DNA of 64,000 nucleotides from positions 2,356,001 through 2,420,000 of the forward strand of contig NZ_AP019536.1 in assembly GCF_018324385.1 (NCBI RefSeq). Reading direction: 5' to 3'. Both the position numbers and the translations under genes were made by a program. The stretch comes from Ferrigenium kumadai. Lineage in GTDB: Bacteria; Pseudomonadota; Gammaproteobacteria; Burkholderiales; Gallionellaceae. Each line of letters starts with the position of its first letter. Position 1 is the stretch's first letter. The notes beneath the pieces are model-generated. The model searched no databases. It was not told where the DNA came from and was given only the letters and a program-made list of their open reading frames with translations. This document shows positions 17,443-25,998 of this stretch, one piece after another.

Positions 17443-18450
17443 ATGCAAATCGGCCGCTACAAGCTCAGGAACAATCTCATCGTCGCCCCCATGGCCGGGG
17501 TGACCGATCGCCCTTTCCGCATGCTGTGCAAGCGCATGGGTGCGGGCATGGCGGTGAGCGAGATGGTGGCATCCAACTCCCTGCTGTACGGCTCGGAAAA
17601 GACCAAGCGCCGCGCCAATCACGAAGGAGAGGTCGAACCGATCTCGGTGCAGATCGTCGGCGCAGACCCGAAGATGCTGGCACAGGCCGCGAAATACAAC
17701 GTCGACCACGGCGCGCAGATCATCGACATCAACATGGGCTGTCCCGCGAAGAAGATCTGCAACGTGATGGCGGGTTCCGCGCTGATGCAGAACGAGAAGC
17801 TGGTGACCGAGATACTCGAAGCGGTGGTCGGCGCGGTGGACGTGCCGGTCACATTGAAGATACGCACCGGCTGGGACAAAGCCAATCGCAACGCGGTGAA
17901 CATCGCGCGCATCGCCGAATCCAGCGGCATCCAGGCGCTGGCCATACACGGCCGCACCCGCGCCTGCGCCTACACCGGCGACGCCGAATATGACACCATC
18001 GCCGCGGTGAAGACCGAGATAAGGATCCCAGTCATCGCCAACGGCGACATCACCACGCCTGAAAAGGCGAAGTTTGTGCTGGGACACACCGGCGCGGACG
18101 CGGTGATGATAGGCCGCGCGGCGCAGGGCCGCCCGTGGCTGTTCCGCGAGATCGAATATTTCCTCAAGACTGGCACGCACCTGCCCTCGCCAGAGGTCGG
18201 CGAGATCCACCACATCCTGGTGGCGCACGTGCACGAACTGTACGACTTCTACGGGGAATTCACCGGCCTGCGCGTGGCACGCAAACACATCTCCTGGTAC
18301 ACCAAGGGACTTGTCGGTTCGGCGCATTTTCGCCATCACATGAATCAGCTGGAGAGCGCCGAAGAGCAGCTCGCAGCGGTGGATGCATTCTTTACAGAAC
18401 AAGCGCAGAGCGGATCGCGACTGTGCTACAGGGAGGAACTGGCGGCATGA
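17443..18450 (+). CDS. dusB: tRNA-dihydrouridine synthase B
   Basis: FMN-dependent reduction of uridine to dihydrouridine in tRNA (position 17 for DusB). 335 aa. Signatures are the N-terminal APMAGVTDRPFR, the catalytic cysteine in NMGCPAKKIC (about residue 102), and HGRTRACAYTG. Also seen are IPVIANGDITTPE and the FMN-binding GADAVMIGRAAQGRPW. The last codons overlap the fis start by 4 bp (ATGA); the dusB-fis operon is the classical arrangement also seen in E. coli. Confidence 0.96.
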   Translation: MQIGRYKLRNNLIVAPMAGVTDRPFRMLCKRMGAGMAVSEMVASNSLLYGSEKTKRRANHEGEVEPISVQIVGADPKMLAQAAKYNVDHGAQIIDINMGCPAKKICNVMAGSALMQNEKLVTEILEAVVGAVDVPVTLKIRTGWDKANRNAVNIARIAESSGIQALAIHGRTRACAYTGDAEYDTIAAVKTEIRIPVIANGDITTPEKAKFVLGHTGADAVMIGRAAQGRPWLFREIEYFLKTGTHLPSPEVGEIHHILVAHVHELYDFYGEFTGLRVARKHISWYTKGLVGSAHFRHHMNQLESAEEQLAAVDAFFTEQAQSGSRLCYREELAA

Positions 18451-18698
18451 CTGACTGCGCGATAAACGAAAACGATATGGCGCGCTATGTGCGCAAGGCA
18501 CTCAAGGAATATTTCCGTGACCTCGACGGCGAGAACCCCTGCTGCAACATGTACGACATGGTGATGGACTGCGTCGAGAAACCGTTGCTCGAAATGGTGC
18601 TGGAACATGTCGGCGGCAACCAGACCCGCGCGGCAGACACGCTCGGCATCAACCGCAATACGCTGCGCAAGAAGATGCAGCAGCACGGCATCGAATAA
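18447..18698 (+). CDS. fis: DNA-binding protein Fis
   Basis: Nucleoid-associated factor that bends DNA and activates rRNA promoters during growth. 83 aa from the ATG overlapping the dusB stop, which is shorter than E. coli Fis (98 aa) but normal for betaproteobacteria. The C-terminal helix-turn-helix reads [20 protein letters not shown] (57-76), as in the NtrC/Fis family; the region ahead of it is helical. Downstream lies a GC-rich stem-loop at 18701-18742. Confidence 0.93.
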   Translation: MTDCAINENDMARYVRKALKEYFRDLDGENPCCNMYDMVMDCVEKPLLEMVLEHVGGNQTRAADTLGINRNTLRKKMQQHGIE

Positions 18699-18700
18699 AC

Positions 18701-18742
18701 AAACCGGCTGCGCGCCCGTTCGCGAGCCGCGCGCTACGGTTT
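18701..18742 (+). terminator. Stem-loop after fis
   Basis: AAACCG at 18701 pairs with CGGTTT at 18737, and GCGCGC at 18710 pairs with GCGCGC at 18729. A T-run begins only at 18756, 14 nt past the stem, so this is not a textbook intrinsic terminator. It may partly terminate fis or attenuate read-through into purH. Confidence 0.4.
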
Positions 18743-18778
18743 GATAGCTCAAAGATTTTTTATTTAACTGGAACCATC

Positions 18779-20344
18779 ATGGCTGCAATCAAACAAGCAC
18801 TCATCAGCGTGTCGGACAAATCCGGCGTCCTCGAATTCGCACAGGGGCTGCATAGCCTCGGCGTAAAGATCCTGTCCACCGGCGGCACCGCCAAACTGCT
18901 CGCCGACAACGGCGTTCCCTGCACCGAAGTGGCCGACTACACCGGCTTCCCCGAGATGCTGGACGGCCGCGTCAAGACCCTGCAGCCGAAAGTTCATGCC
19001 GGCATCCTCGCGCGCCGCGACCTGCCCGAGCATGTCGCCACGCTGGAAAAGCACGGCATCCCGACCATCGACCTGGTGGTGGTGAACCTGTATCCGTTCG
19101 CGGCGACCGTCGCCAAGCCCGGCTGCACGCTGGAAGACGCGATCGAGAACATCGACATCGGCGGCCCGACCATGGTGCGCGCCGCGGCGAAGAACCACGC
19201 GCATGTCGCCATCGTCACCGACCCGGCAGACTACTCTGACGTGCTGGAAGAAATGCGCATGAATGGCGCTGCGGTCAGTGATGCGACGCGCTTCGACCTG
19301 ATGAAGAAGGCGTTCTCGCACACTGCCGCCTACGACAGCATGATCAGCAACTACCTGACCGCGATCGACAGCGACGGCAAGAAGAGCGAGTTCCCCGCGC
19401 AGATCAACTTCAACTTCGCCAAGGTGCAGGACATGCGCTACGGCGAGAACCCGCACCAGAGCGCCGCGTTCTATCGCGACCTCAACCCGGTGGCCGGCGG
19501 CATCGCCGACTACACCCAGTTGCAGGGCAAGGAACTCAGCTACAACAACATCGGCGACGCCGATGCGGCCTGGGAATTGGTCAAGACCTTCGACCAGCCC
19601 GCCTGCGTCATCGTCAAGCACGCCAACCCCTGCGGCGTGGCGATCGCCGACACCCCGCTGAACGCCTACAAGCTGGCCTACGCGACCGACACCACCTCCG
19701 CGTTCGGCGGCATCATCGCGTTCAATCGCGAACTGGACGAGGCTTCCGCAGCGCAGATCACCGCGAACCAGTTCGTCGAACTCATCATCGCGCCGAGTGC
19801 CTCCGAGGCCGCACTGAAGGTCACCGCCGCCAAGCAGAACGTGCGCGTGCTGACCGTGCCGCTGTCCAACGCCCACAACCAGTGGGACGTAAAACGCGTC
19901 GGCGGCGGCCTGCTGGTGCAGTCGCCGGATGCGCTGAACGTGCAGGCCTCGCAGCTCAAGGTGGTCACCAAGGTGCAGCCGACTGCAGAGCAACTGACCG
20001 ACCTGCTGTTCGCCTGGCGCGTGGCGAAGTACGTGAAGTCCAACGCGATCGTGTTCTGCAAGGGCGGCCAGACTCTGGGCGTGGGCGCAGGCCAGATGAG
20101 CCGCGTGGACTCCACGCGCATCGCCAGCATCAAGGCGCAGAACGCAGGCCTGAGCCTCGCAGGTTCCGTAGTCGCATCGGACGCGTTCTTCCCGTTCCGC
20201 GACGGCGTGGACGTGCTGGCACAAGCGGGCGCGAAGGCGGTCATCCAGCCTGGCGGCTCGATGCGCGACGAAGAAGTGATTGCGGCGGCGGACGAGCATG
20301 GGTTGGCGATGGTCGTCACCGGCTTCCGCCACTTCCGTCACTAA
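18779..20344 (+). CDS. purH: Bifunctional AICAR transformylase / IMP cyclohydrolase
   Basis: Last two steps of de novo IMP synthesis. 521 aa, full length. The N-terminal cyclohydrolase (MGS-like fold, about 1-195) begins [17 protein letters not shown] and contains the TGGTAKLL loop. The C-terminal transformylase (about 200-521) shows [25 protein letters not shown] with the catalytic Lys-His pair, [11 protein letters not shown], and the terminal GFRHFRH. Followed by purD after 118 bp that contain a repeat. Confidence 0.97.
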   Translation: MAAIKQALISVSDKSGVLEFAQGLHSLGVKILSTGGTAKLLADNGVPCTEVADYTGFPEMLDGRVKTLQPKVHAGILARRDLPEHVATLEKHGIPTIDLVVVNLYPFAATVAKPGCTLEDAIENIDIGGPTMVRAAAKNHAHVAIVTDPADYSDVLEEMRMNGAAVSDATRFDLMKKAFSHTAAYDSMISNYLTAIDSDGKKSEFPAQINFNFAKVQDMRYGENPHQSAAFYRDLNPVAGGIADYTQLQGKELSYNNIGDADAAWELVKTFDQPACVIVKHANPCGVAIADTPLNAYKLAYATDTTSAFGGIIAFNRELDEASAAQITANQFVELIIAPSASEAALKVTAAKQNVRVLTVPLSNAHNQWDVKRVGGGLLVQSPDALNVQASQLKVVTKVQPTAEQLTDLLFAWRVAKYVKSNAIVFCKGGQTLGVGAGQMSRVDSTRIASIKAQNAGLSLAGSVVASDAFFPFRDGVDVLAQAGAKAVIQPGGSMRDEEVIAAADEHGLAMVVTGFRHFRH

Positions 20345-20354
20345 AACGATCAGT

Positions 20355-20433
20355 CCGTTCGTGGTGAGCTTGTCGAACCATGAACGGAATCATTCAAGCA
20401 GTAGCCGCCCTTCGGCAAGCTCAGGGCGAACGG
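20355..20433. repeat. Palindromic intergenic repeat between purH and purD
   Basis: Two imperfect inverted arms: 20355-20378 starting CCGTTCGTGGTGAGCTTG, and 20410-20433 ending CTCAGGGCGAACGG. About 18 of 24 positions pair. The arm also contains a small internal palindrome (CCGTTC...GAACGG, 20355-20387). The same core (TTCG.CA.GCTCAGG..GAACGG) recurs at 22486 inside hemF, at 27431 and at 31401. It is a REP-like dispersed element lying inside a probable purHD transcript. Confidence 0.75.
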
Positions 20434-20462
20434 ATTAATTACAGTTGTTCTAAGGTGTCGTT

Positions 20463-21737
20463 ATGAAAATATTAGTCATCGGTAACGGCGGTCGCGAGCA
20501 CGCGCTGGCATGGCGTCTGGCACAAGGGGCCAAGGTGCAGAAGGTCTATGTTGCACCGGGCAACGCGGGTACGGCTCTCGAAGAAGGGCTGGAGAACGTC
20601 GCGATCACCGCGATCCCTGATCTAATCGAATTCGTGCAGCGTGAAAACATCGAGCTCACCGTCGTCGGTCCGGAAGCTCCGCTGGCTGCGGGCGTGGTGG
20701 ATGCTTTCCGCGCGGCAGGGCTGAAGATCTTCGGCCCGACCAAGGCGGCCGCACAGCTCGAATCGTCCAAGGATTTCGCCAAGCGCTTCATGACGCGCCA
20801 TAACATCCCCACCGCGTTCTTCGAGACCTTCAGCGACATCGCCAAGGCCAAAGCCTATGTCGAGAAGCACGGCGCGCCCATCGTCATCAAGGCCGACGGC
20901 CTCGCTGCGGGCAAGGGCGTCGTGGTTGCGATGAGCAAGGACGAAGCATTCGATGCCATCGACATGATGCTGTCGGACAACAAGCTCGGCGATGCGGGTG
21001 CGCGCGTGGTGATCGAGGAATTCCTCGAAGGCGAAGAAGCCAGCTTCATCGTGATGGCCGACGGCAAGAACGTGCTGGCCATGGCGACCAGCCAGGACCA
21101 CAAACGTCTCAAGGACAACGACCAGGGCCCGAACACCGGCGGCATGGGCGCATATTCGCCCGCGCCCGTGGTCACCCCGGAGATCCATGCTCGCGTGCTG
21201 CGCGAAGTGATCCAGCCGGTGATGCGCGGCATGGAAAGCGAGGGCATCGTTTACACCGGCTTCCTGTATGCCGGCCTGATGATCTCGCCGGACGGCGGCA
21301 TCAAGGTGCTGGAGTTCAACTGCCGCATGGGCGACCCCGAGACGCAGCCCATCATGCTGCGCCTGAAGAGCGACCTCGCGGCCATCGTCGAGCACGCCGT
21401 CAACGGCACGCTGGACCAGGTCGAGGCCGAATGGGATCGCCGCACCGCGCTGGGCGTGGTGATGGCTGCTGCCAACTATCCCGAGACTCCGCGCAAGGGC
21501 GACGTCATCACCGGATTGCCGAAGAAGCTGGAAGATGCGCACGTATTCCACGCCGGTACGACGATGCAGGACGGCAAGGTGGTCACCAGCGGCGGCCGCG
21601 TGCTGTGCGTCGTGGCGCTCGGCGACATGGTGAAAGTGGCGCAGAAGCGCGCCTACGATATCGCCGACACCATCCATTTCGACGGTTGCCAGATGCGGCG
21701 CGACATCGGCTATCGCGCCATCGCCCCAAGGAAATAA
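20463..21737 (+). CDS. purD: Phosphoribosylamine-glycine ligase
   Basis: Joins glycine to 5-phosphoribosylamine with ATP, the second step of purine synthesis. 424 aa. The N-terminal MKILVIGNGGREHALAWRL is diagnostic. The ATP-grasp core includes PIVIKADGLAAGKGVVVA, EEFLEGEEASFIVMADG and EFNCRMGDPETQPIM. The ribosome site is AAGGTG ahead of the ATG. The TsaC-like gene starts immediately after its stop codon. Confidence 0.97.
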   Translation: MKILVIGNGGREHALAWRLAQGAKVQKVYVAPGNAGTALEEGLENVAITAIPDLIEFVQRENIELTVVGPEAPLAAGVVDAFRAAGLKIFGPTKAAAQLESSKDFAKRFMTRHNIPTAFFETFSDIAKAKAYVEKHGAPIVIKADGLAAGKGVVVAMSKDEAFDAIDMMLSDNKLGDAGARVVIEEFLEGEEASFIVMADGKNVLAMATSQDHKRLKDNDQGPNTGGMGAYSPAPVVTPEIHARVLREVIQPVMRGMESEGIVYTGFLYAGLMISPDGGIKVLEFNCRMGDPETQPIMLRLKSDLAAIVEHAVNGTLDQVEAEWDRRTALGVVMAAANYPETPRKGDVITGLPKKLEDAHVFHAGTTMQDGKVVTSGGRVLCVVALGDMVKVAQKRAYDIADTIHFDGCQMRRDIGYRAIAPRK

Positions 21738-22295
21738 TTGCATCGCTCCGCCGCATCGTCCCGCCGCATCGCCGCGCATCTCCGGCGCGGCGGGCTGATC
21801 GCCTACCCCACCGAATCCTGCTACGGCCTGGGTTGCGACCCGCGCAACCGCAATGCGGTGCTGCGCCTGCTTAAGCTCAAGCAGCGCCCACAGCACAAGG
21901 GACTGATCCTCATCGCCGCACACTACCGCCAAGTAGCGCGCTACCTGAAACCGCTCACGCCCGACGAACAAGCGAAGTTGCAGAACGATGGCGCGCAGGC
22001 CATCACCTACCTGATGCCTGCCAAGCCTTCCTGCCCTCGCTGGCTACGCGGCATGCACAACACACTGGCGGTGCGCATCACCGCACATCCGTTCGCCTCA
22101 AGGCTCTGCCGCGGCGTGAACGGTGCGCTGGTTTCCACCAGCGCCAACCTCAGCGGCCAGCGCCCCGCGACGACCTACGAGGAATGCCGGCGCATGTTCG
22201 GACGCAAGGTGCTGGTGCTGCCGGGACGCGTGGGCAAACGCAGGAAACCGTCGACCATACGCACCTGGGCGGATGGTAGAATCATACGAAATTAG
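21738..22295 (+). CDS. tsaC: Sua5/YrdC-family threonylcarbamoyl-AMP synthase
   Basis: Makes threonylcarbamoyl-adenylate for t6A37 modification of ANN-decoding tRNAs. 185 aa, the short TsaC/YrdC form with no Sua5 extension. The start is TTG, directly after the purD TAA, with AAGGA 6 nt upstream. Family motifs: LIAYPTESCYGLGCDP (residues 20-35), LKLKQRPQHKGLILI, TYLMPA and VSTSANLSGQ. The N-terminal basic patch binds tRNA in the family. YrdC paralogues (YciO) exist; the KxR and SxN motifs favour TsaC. Confidence 0.88.
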   Translation: MHRSAASSRRIAAHLRRGGLIAYPTESCYGLGCDPRNRNAVLRLLKLKQRPQHKGLILIAAHYRQVARYLKPLTPDEQAKLQNDGAQAITYLMPAKPSCPRWLRGMHNTLAVRITAHPFASRLCRGVNGALVSTSANLSGQRPATTYEECRRMFGRKVLVLPGRVGKRRKPSTIRTWADGRIIRN

Positions 22296-22377
22296 TCAGG
22301 AATCGCCTCCATCCGGAGCAATTCCTTAAACCTGCTCCCTCTCCCACCTGCAGAGGGGGAAAACCACCGGAGAAAAA

Positions 22378-23304
22378 ATGGATAGCAACGCCGTCAAGGA
22401 ATACCTGCTCGAACTGCAAGAACTGATCGTCGAACGTCTGGAACAAGTGGACGGCAAGAAATTCATCCGCGACAAGTGGCAGCGTCCTTCGACAGGCTCA
22501 GGACAGGCTCTCAGCATCGCCCAAGGCGAAGGCATCAGTTGCATCATCGAAGAAGGCAACGTGCTCGAGCGCGGCGGCGTGGCGTTCTCACATGTGCGGG
22601 GCGACAAGATGCCCACCTCGGCCACAGCGCACCGTCCCGAGCTGGCCGGGTGCAGCTGGGAGGCGATGGGCGTGTCGCTGGTGATGCACCCGCGCAATCC
22701 CTATGCGCCGACCTCGCACGCCAACGTGCGCATGTTCATGGCGACCAAGCCGGACGGCGACAAGGTGTTCTGGTTCGGCGGCGGCATGGACCTCACGCCT
22801 TACTACGGCTTCGAGGAAGACGCGCAGCACTTCCACCAGATCTGCAAGAACTCGCTCGCGCCGTTCGATCCCTCGTTGCACCCCAAATTCAAGAAATGGT
22901 GCGACGACTATTTCTTCCTGAAGCACCGCAACGAACCGCGCGGCGTGGGCGGTATCTTCTTCGACGATCTCTCGGAGCCGGATTTCGACACCTGCTTCGC
23001 CATCCAGCAGAGCGTGGGCGACCACTACCTGTCGGCATATGTGCCGCTGCTCGAAAAACGCAAGGACACGCCGTACGGCGAACGCGAGCGCGACTTCCAG
23101 CTGTATCGTCGCGGACGTTACGTCGAATTCAACCTGGTGATCGACCGCGGCACCATCTTCGGCCTGCAGTCGAACGGCCGCACCGAATCCATCCTGCTCT
23201 CCATGCCGCCGCTGGTGAAGTGGCGCTACGACTGGCATCCGGAGAAGGGCACGCCGGAAGCGGAGCTGTACGACAAGTACCTCGTGCCCAAAGACTGGGT
23301 ATAA
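22378..23304 (+). CDS. hemF: Oxygen-dependent coproporphyrinogen III oxidase, with repeat-derived insertion
   Basis: Oxidative decarboxylation of coproporphyrinogen III to protoporphyrinogen IX using O2. 308 aa, slightly long. Core motifs are intact: [38 protein letters not shown]-type [44 protein letters not shown] and [12 protein letters not shown]. Compared with E. coli HemF from memory, about ten residues are extra after WQR (residues 37-39). They begin PSTGSGQAL and are encoded by 22486-22510, which matches the dispersed repeat seen at 20409-20433. The ribosome site is CGGAGA. Confidence 0.95.
   Translation: MDSNAVKEYLLELQELIVERLEQVDGKKFIRDKWQRPSTGSGQALSIAQGEGISCIIEEGNVLERGGVAFSHVRGDKMPTSATAHRPELAGCSWEAMGVSLVMHPRNPYAPTSHANVRMFMATKPDGDKVFWFGGGMDLTPYYGFEEDAQHFHQICKNSLAPFDPSLHPKFKKWCDDYFFLKHRNEPRGVGGIFFDDLSEPDFDTCFAIQQSVGDHYLSAYVPLLEKRKDTPYGERERDFQLYRRGRYVEFNLVIDRGTIFGLQSNGRTESILLSMPPLVKWRYDWHPEKGTPEAELYDKYLVPKDWV
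22486..22510. repeat. Repeat arm inserted in frame in hemF
   Basis: CCTTCGACAGGCTCAGGAC at 22486-22504 matches the arm CCTTCGGCAAGCTCAGGGC at 20409-20427 with three differences. A partial second copy (GGACAGGCTC) follows directly. The forward translation is STGSGQA and the reverse is PEPVEG, both typical of such repeats when caught in genes. The reading frame of hemF is preserved. Confidence 0.75.
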
Positions 23305-23306
23305 CC

Positions 23307-23341
23307 AAAAACAAAACCCGCCGCTGGCGGGTTTTGTTTTT
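23307..23341. terminator. Bidirectional intrinsic terminator hemF / transporter
   Basis: A perfect 16-bp stem (23307-23322 with 23326-23341), 3-nt loop GCT: GC core CCCGCC/GGCGGG flanked by A- and T-tracts, so it works on both strands. It lies between convergent genes. A second perfect 8-bp hairpin (GGGCATCT 23344-23351 / AGATGCCC 23360-23367) follows. Confidence 0.92.
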
Positions 23342-23383
23342 ATGGGCATCTAAATCTTCAGATGCCCTGCAGGGAAAGCCTGT

Positions 23384-25027
23384 TTATTTGAACAGCACCA
23401 CCGCCTTCTGCAGCGTCATCCAGAAACCCCAGGCCAGCGGCAGGCCCACGGCCAGCCATGCCAGCGTCACCTTCCAGCTGTGGCTGGCCTCGTGTGCCAG
23501 CGCCTTGGCGTCCTGCACGAAATGCTCGTGCGTGTCGTCGGCCTGCTTCTTCTCTTCCTTGAGCTCTTCCTCGCTCATGTGGTGCTGTTCGGCCACCGAC
23601 TGGATCAGCCAGTTGCAGATGAAGCCCAGCACCAGCAAGCCGGCGAGGATGTACATGGTGACGGTGTAGGCATCGGCGCGTGCCACGCCGTGGTCGAGCT
23701 GATATTCACGGATGTAGTTCACCAGCAGCGGGCCGAAGATGCCGGCGGCCGCCCAGGCAGTCAGCAGGCGGCCGTGGATCGCGCCCACCATCCGGGTGCC
23801 GAACAGGTCGGCGAGGTAGGCCGGCACGGTGGCGAAGGCGCCGCCGTACATCGACAGGATGATGCAGAAGAACGCCACGAAGAACGCGAGGCTGCCTGCC
23901 GCTGCCATGCTGGGGATGGACGCATACAGCGCGCAGCCCAGCAGGAAGAAGATGGAGAAGGTGAGCTTGCGGCCCAGCTTGTCGGACAGCGAGGCCCAGA
24001 AGAAACGGCCGCCGATGTTGAACAGCGACAGCAGCCCGGTGAAGCCTGCGGCGATGGCGGCGATCTGCGTCTTCTGTGCGGCGTCGAGATCGTTGAATGC
24101 GAGGTCGAGGCCGATCAGCTTGCCGCCGAACACTTCCTGCAGCAGCGGCGAGGCCATGCCGATGATGCCGATGCCGGCCGTTACGTTGAGGCACAGCACG
24201 CCCCACACCAGCCAGAACTGCGGCGTCTTCCATGCCACGTCCAGATGCACATGGCGGTCGGTGATCATGCTCTTCTTCGAGGGCTCAGCCGGCGGCTGCC
24301 AGCCGGCAGGTTTCCAGTTGTCCGCGGGGACGCGGTAACCCAACGCGCCCGCCATCATGAACACGAAATAGATCACGGCCAGCGTGACGAAGGTCTCCCA
24401 CACGCCGACCGAGGTGGGCGTGGCGAAGTAGGTCATCAGTTTGTTGGCCAGCGGTGCGCCTATCATCGCGCCGCCGCCGAAGCCCATGATGGCCATGCCG
24501 GTCGCCATGCCGCGACGGTCCGGGAACCACTTGATCAGCGTCGACACCGGCGAGATATAGCCCAGCCCCAGGCCGATGCCGCCGATCACGCCGGAGCCCA
24601 GCCACAGCATCCAGATCTGGTGCAGGTGCACGCCGAGTGCGGAGATCAGCAGACCGCCGCACCAGCAGAACGCTGCCACCACGCCTGCGCGGCGCGGGCC
24701 CACGCGTTCCAGCCAGCCGCCCCAGATCGCGGCCGAGGTGCCGAGGAACACGAAGAACAGCGTGTACATCCAGCCCAGCGTGGAGATCTTCCAGTCGCAG
24801 TTGGCAGCAAACATTTCGGCGAAGAAGCCCATGTCCTTGGGACAGTCCACCGCAGCGGTGATACCAATGGCATGCGACAGCGGCAGCCAGAACACCGAGA
24901 AGCCGTAGGCCATGCCGATGCAGAGATGGATGGCGAGTGCGGCGGGCGGCACCAGCCAGCGGTTGAAGCCCGGTCGGGCGATGATGCGTTCCCGGTCGAG
25001 AAAACCGGGCGTGCGTGCTTGTTGCAT
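23384..25027 (-). CDS. OFA-family MFS transporter (oxalate/formate antiporter type)
   Basis: Major facilitator transporter of the oxalate-formate antiporter family; the true substrate is unknown. 547 aa from the ATG at 25027 with GGAG 7 nt upstream. About 12 helices plus a C-terminal extension: a charged stretch (EEELKEEKKQADDTHEHF) and one extra hydrophobic helix near the end, which makes it longer than the usual 400-450 aa. A cysteine-containing loop (DCPKDMGFFAEMFAANCDW) follows the first helix. MFS motif-like WFPDRRGMATGMAIMGFGGG and ASLSDKLGRKLTFSI are seen. Monocarboxylate or dicarboxylate exchange is plausible but not shown by context. Confidence 0.85.
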   Translation of the reverse strand: MQQARTPGFLDRERIIARPGFNRWLVPPAALAIHLCIGMAYGFSVFWLPLSHAIGITAAVDCPKDMGFFAEMFAANCDWKISTLGWMYTLFFVFLGTSAAIWGGWLERVGPRRAGVVAAFCWCGGLLISALGVHLHQIWMLWLGSGVIGGIGLGLGYISPVSTLIKWFPDRRGMATGMAIMGFGGGAMIGAPLANKLMTYFATPTSVGVWETFVTLAVIYFVFMMAGALGYRVPADNWKPAGWQPPAEPSKKSMITDRHVHLDVAWKTPQFWLVWGVLCLNVTAGIGIIGMASPLLQEVFGGKLIGLDLAFNDLDAAQKTQIAAIAAGFTGLLSLFNIGGRFFWASLSDKLGRKLTFSIFFLLGCALYASIPSMAAAGSLAFFVAFFCIILSMYGGAFATVPAYLADLFGTRMVGAIHGRLLTAWAAAGIFGPLLVNYIREYQLDHGVARADAYTVTMYILAGLLVLGFICNWLIQSVAEQHHMSEEELKEEKKQADDTHEHFVQDAKALAHEASHSWKVTLAWLAVGLPLAWGFWMTLQKAVVLFK

Positions 25028-25194
25028 GGATCTACTCCGTTGGATTGAAAACCTTTTTGCCGTTATGGGCGCTGCGCGCCTCTGGCGAGGGGCGGCATTA
25101 TCTTGCCAAGCCCCCCAGTAAAGCAAATCGATTTAGTAGGGTATTAAACCCAGGAGTATTCATGGTCGATACTCGACCGCAACGTGCCGCCGCA
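25028..25194. other. Intergenic region upstream of the OFA transporter
   Basis: 167 bp between the transporter start and the methyltransferase stop. On the minus strand a GATAAT hexamer (around 25098-25103) is a possible -10 for the transporter, with only a weak -35 partner (TTGCTT). No repeat or RNA gene seen. Confidence 0.3.
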
Positions 25195-25830
25195 TCAGCT
25201 CCAGACCTTCCGCAGCAGAATGCTGCGGAACCAGCCCCCCGCCATCGCCGGCTCGTCGCTGACCACCTGCAACGACGGCGCCGCGCGCAGCGCCTCCTCG
25301 AACACCACGTCCATGCGCGTGGCGAAGCGGCGGGTGATCCCATTGAACAGGCGGCGCAGCGGCGCGCGCTGTCGCGGACGCAGGAACTTGTCGAACAGGA
25401 TGACTGTGCCGCCGGGCTTGAGCACGCGCGCGGCCTCGGCGAGGCAGCGCTCAGGTTGCGGCACCACGGCGACGATCAGGTGCAGCACCACATGGTCGAA
25501 CGTCTCGTCGGCGAACGGCAGCGCCATGCTGTCGCCCAACACGAAATCCACCTGCAGACACGACCCGCGAGGCACCGCACGCGCCAGCATCGCCGGGCTG
25601 AAATCCAGCGCGATATAGCGGTGCAGCGGCGGCAGCAACGGCAGGTCCAGTCCCGTGCCCGCCCCGCTCACCAGAACGCGCCCCGGCACATCCTGCGGCA
25701 GGGCGCGCAGCGATCGCCTGCGCGCCTCGCGCATCGGAAGCTCGATGACGAGGTCATACAACGGCGCGACGAAGCGATAGCTGATGCGCAGCAGCGGGTT
25801 CTGGCGCCAGGGTTGGCCGGGATTCTTCAT
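25195..25830 (-). CDS. Class I SAM-dependent methyltransferase
   Basis: 211 aa. Rossmann-fold methyltransferase of Methyltransf_11 type: the SAM loop is VLVSGAGTGLDLPLL (motif I, about 52-66), the acidic end of strand 2 is YIALDFSPAML, motif II is DSMALPFADETFDHVV and motif III is RVLKPGGTVILFDKF. Overall layout resembles UbiE or phospholipid N-methyltransferases, but the substrate cannot be told. It starts 168 bp from the next gene upstream and is alone in its orientation block, so neighbours do not help. Confidence 0.82.
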   Translation of the reverse strand: MKNPGQPWRQNPLLRISYRFVAPLYDLVIELPMREARRRSLRALPQDVPGRVLVSGAGTGLDLPLLPPLHRYIALDFSPAMLARAVPRGSCLQVDFVLGDSMALPFADETFDHVVLHLIVAVVPQPERCLAEAARVLKPGGTVILFDKFLRPRQRAPLRRLFNGITRRFATRMDVVFEEALRAAPSLQVVSDEPAMAGGWFRSILLRKVWS

Positions 25831-25998
25831 GAGGGGAGTGTAGTAAAAATTTCGCAGGAGCGGATATACGGTGTGTCACTAGTTGTGCGTATTGCGTCAA
25901 GTACCCAACAACAAGGAGAGCATCCTGAGCTCACCATCGGCCGAGCAGAAAACCGTGGTGCGTACCGCGCGCGAAGTGCTGCTGGTTGCGTAAACAGG
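25831..25998. other. Intergenic region with a short orphan open frame
   Basis: 168 bp between two leftward genes. On the plus strand a short frame ends at a TAA near 25994 (about SSPSAEQKTVVRTAREVLLVA). AAGGAG at 25913-25918 precedes it but no normal start codon is suitably placed. Possibly a decayed gene end. The promoter of the methyltransferase must also lie here. Confidence 0.3.

Noticed and set aside
25090-25110. Sigma-54 type GG-N10-GC promoter upstream of the OFA transporter (minus strand TTGGCAAGATAATGCC)
   Set aside because: The GG to GC spacing is 9, not 10, and the flanks do not match the consensus.
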